From Pseudoalteromonas sp. R3 (lineage in GTDB: Bacteria; Pseudomonadota; Gammaproteobacteria; Enterobacterales; Alteromonadaceae): 64,000 bases of DNA. The position numbers were made by a program, and so were the translations under genes. Below the pieces are notes generated by a model that saw nothing but the letters and a program-made list of their open reading frames with translations, was not told the origin of the DNA and did not search any database. The stretch's first letter is position 1, and each line of letters begins with the position of its first letter. Positions 9,968 to 17,523 of this stretch are shown piece after piece. The stretch is taken from assembly GCF_004014715.1 (NCBI RefSeq), contig NZ_CP034834.1, positions 62,001 to 126,000 on the forward strand. Direction: 5' to 3'.

Positions 9968-11980
9968 TTACAGTGACAGATTATTTAAAATCTCGTCGTC
10001 TACGCCATTTGGCAGGGTTACTTTCAGCTTAGGCGTACGGGCCATTTCACGTTTGATCGCAAAATTGGCTTCTTCGTTACGGGCCCAGCTGCGACGTGCA
10101 ATACCATTGTTAACATCGAACAACAGCATAGACTTCAGACGACGCTCAGCGTCGCTGCTGCCATCCAGTACCATACCAAAACCGCCGTTGATCACTTCAC
10201 CCCAGCCAACACCACCGCCGTTGTGGATAGACACCCAGGTTGCGCCACGGAAGCTGTCGCCAATCACGTTATGAATGGCCATATCTGCGGTAAAACGGCT
10301 GCCATCATAAATGTTTGAAGTTTCGCGGAACGGCGAATCAGTACCACTTACATCGTGGTGGTCACGGCCAAGCACTACAGGGCCAATGTCGCCGCGTGCA
10401 ATTGCATCGTTAAAGGCCTTGGCAATTTCCATACGACCTTGTGCATCGGCATACAGAATACGCGCCTGTGAGCCAACCACCAATTTGTTTTGCTTGGCGT
10501 CTTTGATCCAGGTGATGTTGTCCTGCATCTGCTGCTGGATCTCTTCTGGTGATTCCGCCATGATCTTGTTCAGCACTTCAGCTGCAATGGCGTCGGTTTT
10601 GTCCAGATCAGCCGGGTTGCCAGAAGCACAGACCCAGCGGAATGGGCCAAAGCCGTAGTCAAAACACATAGGGCCAAGAATATCCTGTACGTAAGACGGA
10701 TATTTAAAGTCGATGCCATTTTCAGCCATGACATCGCCACCGGCACGGGATGACTCTAACAAGAAGGCATTACCGTAATCAAAGAAGTACGTGCCACGGG
10801 CAGTGTGCTTATTCACGACATCAGCATGGCGCTTCAGCGTGGCCTGTACTTTTTCTTTAAAGACTTCCGGCTCTTCACGGATCAGTCTGTTTGACTCTTC
10901 AAAGCTGATGTCTGCCGGGTAGTAGCCGCCTGACCAGGGGTTGTGCAGCGACGTCTGATCTGAACCCAGGTGAATGAAAATATCCTGCTCATAGAAGGTT
11001 TCCCAGACATCAACCACGTTACCGATGAAGGCAATTGATACTACTTCTTCGTTCGCCTGCGCGGTTCTAACGCGTGCAACCAGCTCGTCCATGTTGTCGA
11101 TAAGCTCATCAACCCAGCCTTGCTGGTGACGTTTGGTGGCAGCGGCTGGGTTCACTTCGGCACAGACGGTAATACAGTTAGCGATGTTACCGGCTTTAGG
11201 TTGTGCACCACTCATACCGCCCAGACCCGCGGTGAGGAATACTTTGCCTTTCGGGCTGTCACCTTTTTCAAGGACTTTACGGAATGCGTTCATCACAGTG
11301 ATGGTGGTACCGTGAACAATGCCCTGCGGGCCAATGTACATGAAAGAACCTGCAGTCATCTGGCCGTACTGAGTGACACCCAGTGCGTTAAATTTTTCCC
11401 AGTCATCAGGCTTAGAGTAGTTAGGGATCATCATACCATTGGTGACAACAACCCTTGGGGCGTCTTCGCTTGACGGGAACAAGCCCATCGGGTGACCAGA
11501 GTAAATGTGTAGTGTCTGGTCGCTTTCCATCTCGCTCAGGTACTTCATGGCCAGTAGGTACTGCGCCCAGTTCTGGAATACCGCGCCGTTACCGCCGTAT
11601 GTGATCAGCTCTTCCGGGTGCTGGGCTACTGCCGGGTCCAGGTTGTTATCTATCATTAGCATAATGGCTGCGGCTTGCTGACACTTAGCAGGGTAATCGC
11701 TTACCGAGCGAGCCTTTAGGTCGTAGTTAGGCTTAAAGCGGTACATGTATATACGGCCGAAGTTTTTCAGCTCCTCGGCAAATTCAGCCGCCAGCTCCTG
11801 ATGCCATTCTTTCGGGAAGTAGCGTAGCGCATTGCGCAGCGCCAGTTGCTTTTCGTCGGCTGATAAAATGTCTTTACGCTTAGGGGCGCGGTTGGCACCA
11901 GCCGGGTAAGGCTTAGGTGCAGGCAACTCGCTGGGGATCCCTTGCTTAATTTGGTCCTGAAAACTCAGTGTTGTGGTCAT
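9968..11980 (-). CDS. hutU: Urocanate hydratase
   Basis: Urocanase converts urocanate to imidazolone propionate, the second step of histidine degradation, using tightly bound NAD as an electrophile. At 670 residues it is the long form (about 660-680) rather than the 555-residue enzyme of enterobacteria and Bacillus. Recognisable elements are YGGNGAVFQNWAQY, the glycine-rich NAD loop GLGGMSGAQPKA, SDQTSLHNPWSGGYYP, the region DYGNAFL and GRDHHDVSGTDSPFRET. It starts 13 bases after the hutH stop codon with an AAGGGG ribosome site overlapping that spacer, so the two genes form one operon. Confidence 0.97.
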   Translation of the reverse strand: MTTTLSFQDQIKQGIPSELPAPKPYPAGANRAPKRKDILSADEKQLALRNALRYFPKEWHQELAAEFAEELKNFGRIYMYRFKPNYDLKARSVSDYPAKCQQAAAIMLMIDNNLDPAVAQHPEELITYGGNGAVFQNWAQYLLAMKYLSEMESDQTLHIYSGHPMGLFPSSEDAPRVVVTNGMMIPNYSKPDDWEKFNALGVTQYGQMTAGSFMYIGPQGIVHGTTITVMNAFRKVLEKGDSPKGKVFLTAGLGGMSGAQPKAGNIANCITVCAEVNPAAATKRHQQGWVDELIDNMDELVARVRTAQANEEVVSIAFIGNVVDVWETFYEQDIFIHLGSDQTSLHNPWSGGYYPADISFEESNRLIREEPEVFKEKVQATLKRHADVVNKHTARGTYFFDYGNAFLLESSRAGGDVMAENGIDFKYPSYVQDILGPMCFDYGFGPFRWVCASGNPADLDKTDAIAAEVLNKIMAESPEEIQQQMQDNITWIKDAKQNKLVVGSQARILYADAQGRMEIAKAFNDAIARGDIGPVVLGRDHHDVSGTDSPFRETSNIYDGSRFTADMAIHNVIGDSFRGATWVSIHNGGGVGWGEVINGGFGMVLDGSSDAERRLKSMLLFDVNNGIARRSWARNEEANFAIKREMARTPKLKVTLPNGVDDEILNNLSL

Positions 11981-11993
11981 TGTTATTTTCCCC

Positions 11994-13487
11994 TTAGTTA
12001 ACCGTAAATGCTTGTGACTTAACCAATGCTACCATGTGATCAATGTCAGGCTTAAGCAGTCTGTCTTCTTCAAGTTTGGCTACTTTGCTGCGGATCAGCG
12101 CAAAGTTCTCTTCAATCAGGTCTGAGCAGGTGTTAGGACGTCTGAACTCAATGGCCTGGGCCGCATACATCAGCTCAATGGCAAAGATTTTTTCCAGGTT
12201 ACCCAGGATCTGGTTCAGTTTACGACCCGAGATACTACCCATAGACACGTGGTCTTCCTGGCCCATGGAAGTTGGTACGCTGTCTGCCGATGGCGGGAAG
12301 CACAGTGATTTGTTTTCGGTAACCAAAGCTGCGGTGGTGTACTGCGGGATCATCATGCCCGAGTTCAGGCCGCCAGAAGTGGTTAACAGGCGCGGCAGGC
12401 CATGCAAGCCTTCCAGTAGCAAATAACAGCGGCGGTCTGAAATGTTACCCAGCTCAGCGGCTGCAATCGATGCGTAATCCAGTACCATGGCCAGCGGCTG
12501 ACCGTGGAAGCTACCGCCTGAGATAGCTTCTTCGCTGCTGATCACAATCGGGTTGTCGGTGACTGAGTTCATTTCAATCTCAGCAAGTTCTTTAAGATGG
12601 TTGTAGGCGTTACGAGACGCACCATGCACCTGCGGAATACAACGCAATGAATACGGGTCCTGTACGCGGTCACACTCTTCGTGGTCGGCCATGTTCTGCG
12701 AATCTTTGAATAAACGACGCATCCGCTTGGCCACTTCCAGGTTACCGGCAAAGGCGCGAATTTGGTGCAGCTCTTCACGGAATGGCGACTGGCTGCCCTG
12801 CATACCTTCAATGCTCATGGCACCGGCAACGTCAGCTAAGTCCAGGAGGTAGCGCATTTTGGTCAGCGCGGTGATGGCGTGTGAGAGGATAAACTGAGTA
12901 CCATTAATCAGCGCCAGGCCCTCTTTGGCGTGCAGCTCCATTGGCTCCAGGCCATGTGCTTTCAGCGCTTCGGCCGCAGGTACAATTTTGTCACCCTGCC
13001 AGAATTCACCTTCGCCAAGTAATGGCAGGAATAAGTGAGACAGCGGCGCCAGGTCGCCCGATGCACCTACAGAGCCTTGCTCTGGCACCACAGGAATAAG
13101 GTCCAGCTCAATAAACTTCAGCATACGCTCGACGGTTTCCAGGCGAATGCCTGAAAAGCCCTGGCTCAGTGCGTGAACTTTGGTGATTAACATCAGCTTA
13201 GAAATGGGCTTAGCGATTGGCTCGCCAACCCCAACAGCATGAGTGATAAGCAGGTTTTTTTGCAGCAGATTGGTTTCTTCTGGTGAGATTTGCGTGTCGC
13301 ACAGTGGGCCGAAGCCGGTGTTAATACCATACACGGCCTTGTCTGAGGCGGCCATCACGTCTACATTGCTGCGGCTGGCGTTGATTTTTTCCAGCGCTTC
13401 CTGACACAGTTCGGCTTTAATGCTGCCGTCGGCAATGCCGTTGACTGTGTCCAGGTCCAGACGATCGATACCATATCTAAACGTCAT
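11994..13487 (-). CDS. hutH: Histidine ammonia-lyase
   Basis: It deaminates histidine to urocanate and ammonia, the first step of histidine use. The 497-residue length and the motif GSVGASGDLAPL identify it; Ala142-Ser143-Gly144 cyclise to the MIO cofactor. YGINTGFG supplies the active-site Tyr loop. ATG 13487 has a strong AGGAG ribosome site. It is the first gene of hutHU and divergent from the LysR gene at 13923. hutI, hutG and hutC are not in the window. Confidence 0.98.
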   Translation of the reverse strand: MTFRYGIDRLDLDTVNGIADGSIKAELCQEALEKINASRSNVDVMAASDKAVYGINTGFGPLCDTQISPEETNLLQKNLLITHAVGVGEPIAKPISKLMLITKVHALSQGFSGIRLETVERMLKFIELDLIPVVPEQGSVGASGDLAPLSHLFLPLLGEGEFWQGDKIVPAAEALKAHGLEPMELHAKEGLALINGTQFILSHAITALTKMRYLLDLADVAGAMSIEGMQGSQSPFREELHQIRAFAGNLEVAKRMRRLFKDSQNMADHEECDRVQDPYSLRCIPQVHGASRNAYNHLKELAEIEMNSVTDNPIVISSEEAISGGSFHGQPLAMVLDYASIAAAELGNISDRRCYLLLEGLHGLPRLLTTSGGLNSGMMIPQYTTAALVTENKSLCFPPSADSVPTSMGQEDHVSMGSISGRKLNQILGNLEKIFAIELMYAAQAIEFRRPNTCSDLIEENFALIRSKVAKLEEDRLLKPDIDHMVALVKSQAFTVN

Positions 13488-13574
13488 TTTATTCTCCTAA
13501 ATATCATCTTGTTACATGCAGATGTTGTTTTTATCCCGCAATCCTAACTTGCTGTAGTAGTTTTATAAATGCAT

Positions 13575-13587
13575 AATTATCGTAATT
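13575..13587. promoter_or_regulatory. Palindrome in the hut promoter region
   Basis: AATTA-TCG-TAATT is a perfect inverted repeat 88 bases upstream of hutH. Its AT-rich dyad and place suggest an operator, possibly for the divergent LysR regulator, but nothing in the sequence proves binding. Confidence 0.35.
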
Positions 13588-13665
13588 CATTCCGGTATTT
13601 TCGAACTAAAAGTATCGAACTAAAAGTTTGGGCGAGTAAGAGGTGTTGTTTTGGTTGAACAGCGT

Positions 13666-13770
13666 ACGTTTAACCTAGGTCATCCCGAACTCAACTCCGG
13701 TAACTCAGCACCCAACACCGGTTATTAGGCACTCAAATCCGGTTATTAAATGCTCAGCTCCGGTCATCCC
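13666..13770. repeat. Tandem 21-bp repeat, five units
   Basis: Units begin at 13666 (diverged), 13687, 13708, 13729 and 13750, each exactly 21 bases. The shared core is CTCAA-N2-CCGGTTATTA, with the last unit ending in GGTCATCCC, which is also the start of the REP-like hairpin that follows. Five exact-length units with no unique spacers rule out a CRISPR array. Confidence 0.75.
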
Positions 13771-13864
13771 GCACTTGATGCGGGATCTACTAACAGGCAA
13801 CTTGGGTGTTACACCATACGCCTAAATAGTCTGGGCGTAGATCCCGGCTCAAGGCCGGGATGAC
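13763..13864. repeat. REP-like hairpin pair in inverted orientation
   Basis: The left element (13763-13790) is GTCATCCCGC...GCGGGATCTAC and the right element (13837-13864) is GTAGATCCCGGC...GCCGGGATGAC. Each folds into its own GC-rich hairpin, and the two are inverted copies of each other separated by 46 bases. This is the layout of a REP doublet (BIME-like). Similar GTCATCCCG..CGGGAT elements occur widely in proteobacterial intergenic DNA. Confidence 0.8.
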
Positions 13865-13922
13865 GGAAGGAAAGGATGGGTCAGCCACATTACAAGCCAT
13901 AAACCAAAAGAGGTAATTAGGC

Positions 13923-14864
13923 GTGCAGGTACAAGACGTTGATTTAAGACTACTGAGGATCTTTGTCGCCATAGTAGAATGTGGCGGACTGTCAGCCGCA
14001 GAGTCGCGCCTGAACATCGGTCGTTCGACCATTAGTTCGCACCTGTCGGATCTGGAAGTGCGACTGGGCCTGAAATTATGCAAACGCGGGCGCAGCGGCT
14101 TTGAGCTGACTGAGCCGGGCAGGGTGACTTATCAGGCATCGCTGGAGCTGCTGCAACAGTGTGAAGCTTTTGCCAGCACTGTGGCCAGTTCTAAAAATGA
14201 ACTCTCGGGGCGAGTGACCATTGCCACCATAGATACTATGGTCAGCGATCCCCGCTGTGGTGTAGCGCGCGCCATTTCGGCGCTTAAAGCCCGCGGTGGC
14301 AATATTCAGTTTGATATTCATGTGTGTGAAGCCCGCGAAGTCGAAACCTCTGTGGTCAACGGCCGTTCTCTGGTTGGGCTAGGCGTGAGCCGCCATCAGC
14401 TGCGCGGTTTGGATTATTATCCGCTACACAATGAGTACAACTATTTATATTGTGCGCAGGGTCATCCCTTGTTTGATTTGGTGGAAAGTGACCTGGCGGA
14501 AAGTGACAAGAGTAAAACCGGGAAGAGTAACGCCGAATTAGAGGCATTACTTGCCGGGGCCGAGGTGATCACCAGTAACTACCTGCGCGATAAAGAAGTG
14601 CGCAACGATGGCCTTAACTATCAGAATAGTGCCATTGCCTATCATGACGAAGGCATTGCCCACTTAATACTGTCTGGCGAGTTTATAGGTTACCTGCCTG
14701 AGCATTACGCCAGCTACTGGGTCGATAAAGGCATATTCAGAGCCATACAGCCAGAAAAATACGCCTATCAGATCCCGGTGATGCTGATCACGTCAAAAAG
14801 TAACAGCGCCTCACCTTTGGCAGAGGCGCTGATAGAAGAAATAAAGCGGGTGCATGCAAGTTAG
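13923..14864 (+). CDS. LysR-family transcriptional regulator (candidate hut regulator)
   Basis: Residues 1-65 are a LysR winged helix-turn-helix (LRLLRIFVAIVECGGLSAAES, RSTISSHLSDLEVRLG, then FELTEPG). Residues 90-300 are the periplasmic-binding-protein-like effector domain. The start is GTG 13923, with an AGAGG site 14 bases upstream, which is rather far. It is divergent from hutHU, and LysR genes usually control their divergent neighbour, so hut control is likely but inferred. No hutC is present nearby. Confidence 0.9.
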   Translation: MQVQDVDLRLLRIFVAIVECGGLSAAESRLNIGRSTISSHLSDLEVRLGLKLCKRGRSGFELTEPGRVTYQASLELLQQCEAFASTVASSKNELSGRVTIATIDTMVSDPRCGVARAISALKARGGNIQFDIHVCEAREVETSVVNGRSLVGLGVSRHQLRGLDYYPLHNEYNYLYCAQGHPLFDLVESDLAESDKSKTGKSNAELEALLAGAEVITSNYLRDKEVRNDGLNYQNSAIAYHDEGIAHLILSGEFIGYLPEHYASYWVDKGIFRAIQPEKYAYQIPVMLITSKSNSASPLAEALIEEIKRVHAS

Positions 14865-14873
14865 AGTGGCGCG

Positions 14874-14908
14874 TAAAAAATGCCAGTCAGCAAAGCTGAC
14901 TGGCATTT
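14874..14908. terminator. Bidirectional terminator
   Basis: TGCCAGTCAG and CTGACTGGCA form a perfect 10-bp stem with a 5-base loop, flanked by AAAAAA on the left and TTT on the right. It lies between the LysR gene and the convergent membrane-protein gene and can serve both. Confidence 0.9.
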
Positions 14909-14931
14909 GACGATAGTATTTTAAAAGTCAA

Positions 14932-15531
14932 TTAAGATGCGCGGGAAGCCTGAGTGCCATCCTCTCTTGCGGACAGGATCATCATGGTTAGCAATGCGCC
15001 ACAACATAGTGCCCAGGCGATATAGATTAATCCTTCAAAATTATCATATATCAATGTCCAGGATTTCAATTCGAAGTATGACCAGGCGATGTTTTCAAGT
15101 AAACCCAGCAAATAAATTAACGAGGTGTACATATAAAGCCAGTGAAAAACACCATCGAAGTGAGTGAGTTGTATGTTAGGTGAATTGGATAACTTCCGGG
15201 AAAGTTGAACTCTGAAAATTAATACAAGCACAATAGCTAGACTAAAAAGTAATTGTGTTCCATATACAATCGTGCCTTGCAGCAGTTTATTTTCTTCAGG
15301 TGCGATGTAGCTTACTAAGCTGGTCTCAAAAAACAAACGATTAGCTAGGGTAATGAGAAGTATAAACCCTGCAATATGAGTCAAATTTGTATTTTTTACA
15401 TAGACACCATAGATTGTACCGATAGTAAGTAAGAGTAAATAAATAGGTGTTACCAATTGATCATCCCACAGCTGAATATAAAAGAAGGCCATGGAAAAAA
15501 TAATAAGCAAAATTAGATTTGAAAGCTTCAT
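14932..15531 (-). CDS. Polytopic membrane protein of unknown function, third gene of the repeat-peptide operon
   Basis: The 199 residues contain five to six hydrophobic helices (for example LILLIIFSMAFFYIQLW, PIYLLLLTIGTIYGVYV, IAGFILLITLANRLFF, LLFSLAIVLVLIFRV, MYTSLIYLLGLLEN, YIAWALCCGALLTMMIL). I recognise no family. It begins 3 bases after the stop codon of the 189-residue repeat protein, so the two are co-transcribed. An export, immunity or anchoring role for that protein is possible but is only inference from position. Confidence 0.75.
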   Translation of the reverse strand: MKLSNLILLIIFSMAFFYIQLWDDQLVTPIYLLLLTIGTIYGVYVKNTNLTHIAGFILLITLANRLFFETSLVSYIAPEENKLLQGTIVYGTQLLFSLAIVLVLIFRVQLSRKLSNSPNIQLTHFDGVFHWLYMYTSLIYLLGLLENIAWSYFELKSWTLIYDNFEGLIYIAWALCCGALLTMMILSAREDGTQASRAS

Positions 15532-15534
15532 TGC

Positions 15535-16104
15535 CTACCCTTGCGATGTATCTTCGGGAATATAAGGAATAAAATGTGCAGCTCTCGGTGGCTTAACTGC
15601 TAACGAACCGCCCGACACGAGCTCACAAAGCTTAGTATTAAGCTGCTGCTTTTCTGAATAGGTGTTTAGCTTTTGAGCCTCAGAAAAAGCACGCCTGGGT
15701 GGCTTCTTTGCTCCAGCACCACCTGATATTCTTGAACTTTCATATTCGTCGAGCTTATAACTTTTGCATTTGCTAGATTTAGACAGACCATCAACCTCTA
15801 AAGAGCTGGGGTTTACAGGTTTCCATGGGCCGCTGCCAGAAACAAGCGCACTGGCGTCCTTAGTTAGGACTTGCTCATCTATATTCGATTCTATTTGAAC
15901 ATCAGCAGCGTCTGGCTTTACTGGATTAAAAGCACCTGAGACACGAGGATCATTGGGTTCATAGATACCGCAACCCGATACTAATCCCTCCTGACCAGCT
16001 GATAAGGTTTTTTCGTTACTCAGAGCTTGGCCCTTCTCCTTGCCTGTTAAGTTAGTCAGAGAAGCCAATTTAGTTAGAAGTGTGAGTGGGCGTATCTTTT
16101 TCAT
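15535..16104 (-). CDS. Repeat protein with multiple SG..KP units; possible multi-core peptide precursor
   Basis: No known domain. The 189 residues carry one motif at least four times: LVSGCGIYEPNDP (about 42-54), VSGAFNPVKP (about 56-65), LVSGSGPWKPVNP (about 87-99), ISGGAGAKKPPRRAF (about 126-140) and LVSGGSLAVKPPRAA (about 164-178). Each unit is (V/I)SG followed 4-6 residues later by KP or a related Pro-rich end, often with Arg-Ala-(A)-Phe after it, and each is preceded by a polar helix-prone stretch rich in Lys, Glu and Leu. That looks like leader-plus-SGG sites repeated within one chain. The ATG overlaps the TGA of the upstream XRE gene (ATGA), so translation is coupled. No signal peptide is visible. 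A multi-core RiPP or bacteriocin-like precursor is one reading; a structural repeat protein is another. Confidence 0.7.
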   Translation of the reverse strand: MKKIRPLTLLTKLASLTNLTGKEKGQALSNEKTLSAGQEGLVSGCGIYEPNDPRVSGAFNPVKPDAADVQIESNIDEQVLTKDASALVSGSGPWKPVNPSSLEVDGLSKSSKCKSYKLDEYESSRISGGAGAKKPPRRAFSEAQKLNTYSEKQQLNTKLCELVSGGSLAVKPPRAAHFIPYIPEDTSQG

Positions 16105-16358
16105 TTTTCGTCATCCTGTAACTTTGACGCATCATGGCGATTTAAACTGCCACTAATTTGCCTGATTTCATTGAGTAAAGATCGTGTATCTATTTTGCAT
16201 AGCATCAGCCAGCGAAACAGCTGTTTAGACTTAATGTCGCTGACGCCCTGCTCATAGTTACTGATTGTTTTGCGGTCGCACTCCAACTTTCTGGCCATCA
16301 GCTCCTGTGATATGCCGGCATTTTTTCTCATTGCCTTTAAATCATCGCCATCAATCAC
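16101..16358 (-). CDS. XRE-family helix-turn-helix regulator, first gene of the repeat-peptide operon
   Basis: The 85 residues are almost wholly a Cro/CI-type HTH: LKAMRKNAGISQELMARKL, then ECDRKTISNYEQGVSDIKS. The start is a GTG at 16358 close to an AAGGA site; an internal ATG at 16331 is a possible alternative. Its stop overlaps the start of the 189-residue repeat protein by four bases. It probably controls this operon, on the usual pattern for small XRE genes that lead an operon (inference). Confidence 0.85.
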   Translation of the reverse strand: MIDGDDLKAMRKNAGISQELMARKLECDRKTISNYEQGVSDIKSKQLFRWLMLCKIDTRSLLNEIRQISGSLNRHDASKLQDDEK

Positions 16359-16757
16359 GTCCTTATTTTCCTTTTTTTATTGTAATGCGGAGACTTTTCC
16401 ACATTCGAATGAACATAATCTTAACAAGAAAGTCGCAATGTTAATACAAAAAGGGAACATGTCAATCTGGCTTAAGTTAGAGTACCTGACCTATACCGAT
16501 GCAACAGCCGTGCGGGACTGTGCGTTACACGATATTTCCAATCGTTAAAAAGGTCAACAGGTTGGTTACATTAAGCGGCTTTTAATTAAATATTGGGATG
16601 ACAATACTCACACAGCACTTTGGACAAGCAATACACATAAGCGGTTAATGACGTCTGGCGTGCATGCAAAACAAAACGTGTGTTGTCATGGTTGAAATTG
16701 GACTGCGTAAATCCGTGTAGGGTCAGCTGGCAGGGTAAAGGTGATAAGGGTTCGAGT
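16359..16757. other. Intergenic region between two divergent XRE genes
   Basis: About 400 AT-rich bases with both promoters. No open reading frame with a plausible ribosome site, no strong terminator and no RNA gene are seen. Confidence 0.45.
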
Positions 16758-17069
16758 ATGAAAAATGATGCATTTGGCAGAAAGCAAAGGATCAATAAAC
16801 TGATGTTCAGATTACAATGTAATTTGCGACAGTTAAGGCATAAGAACAAGCTCTCACAGGCTCAGCTGGCCGCCAAGCTCAATGTTGATCAGTCAACAAT
16901 CAGTAATTTTGAATCGGGTCGTTCAGTGATGACCATAGAACATGTATACGAATTATATCTGATGTTTGGTGATGACTTTTCCTGCCCGGATATGCTGTTT
17001 GCACAACGTGGCGCCATCGAGAAGGGTAATTTGGGGTGTGAACAGGAGGTAAGTTGCATTTCCGATTGA
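16758..17069 (+). CDS. Second XRE-family helix-turn-helix regulator
   Basis: Of 103 residues, about 17-75 form a Cro/CI-type HTH (NLRQLRHKNKLSQAQLAAKL, then DQSTISNFESGRSVMT). The C-terminal third contains three Cys and has no known domain. ATG 16758 is chosen for its AAGGG ribosome site 7 bases upstream; an upstream in-frame ATG lacks one. It lies between the repeat-peptide operon and the orphan peptide precursor and may regulate either. Confidence 0.8.
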   Translation: MKNDAFGRKQRINKLMFRLQCNLRQLRHKNKLSQAQLAAKLNVDQSTISNFESGRSVMTIEHVYELYLMFGDDFSCPDMLFAQRGAIEKGNLGCEQEVSCISD

Positions 17070-17110
17070 GTAAATCGCCAAGTGACCCGCTTTGGTGTTT
17101 GATTAAAGTG

Positions 17111-17134
17111 AAAACCAGACCGTAGTCTGGTTTT
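17111..17134. terminator. Bidirectional terminator
   Basis: AAAACCAGAC-cgta-GTCTGGTTTT is a perfect 10-bp stem with A-rich and T-rich ends, between the XRE gene and the convergent peptide gene. Confidence 0.9.
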
Positions 17135-17180
17135 ATGGTTTAAACGTCTGACAGTTCAGGCGCTCATCGTGAACCTGTAA

Positions 17181-17387
17181 TTAGCACCAGGCAGATGCAC
17201 AACATTCAGTCGCCTGATTATGTGAGTGTCTGTTGCTATCGCAATTGTGCACTGCGTAGGTAAAGCAGTGATTTGAACAGTAGTCAGTCAAGCGACCGCC
17301 TGCTACAGCTGGTGTTGCATCATTTGGTAGTTTTTTATTATCAGTGCTAAGAGACTTGAAGCTTTTCTTCTTTAGACCTAATTTCAT
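17181..17387 (-). CDS. Lanthipeptide-like Cys-rich peptide precursor with double-glycine leader
   Basis: The 68-residue product splits into a Lys-rich leader, MKLGLKKKSFKSLSTDNK..., ending in the double-glycine site ATPAVAGG (Gly30-Gly31), and a core of 37 residues with six Cys (DYCSNHC, HNCDS, ECCASAWC) plus several Ser and Thr. This leader type, with a KKxxKxLS start and a Thr-Pro-x-Val-Ala-Gly-Gly end, is known from class I lanthipeptide-like precursors of marine gammaproteobacteria (family knowledge, not searched). ATG 17387 is preferred to 17393 because AAAGGA is then 8 bases away. No lanthionine synthetase or peptidase-ABC exporter lies in the window, so maturation would need enzymes elsewhere. 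Cys pairing by disulfides alone is the alternative. Confidence 0.75.
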   Translation of the reverse strand: MKLGLKKKSFKSLSTDNKKLPNDATPAVAGGRLTDYCSNHCFTYAVHNCDSNRHSHNQATECCASAWC

Positions 17388-17523
17388 TATCATATTCCTT
17401 TAAATTTTTTATTTAAAACGCTCTATGAGCGAAGTCAATGTAATTTAAACTGAGTGATTTTGTCAACTTTTTGTTTTTACAGGTTTTTTGTGTAATTTGT
17501 TACCCAAGATGTATTTGAATTGG

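Noticed and set aside
13666..13770. CRISPR array
   Set aside because: The units are directly contiguous with no unique spacers and are only 21 bases long.
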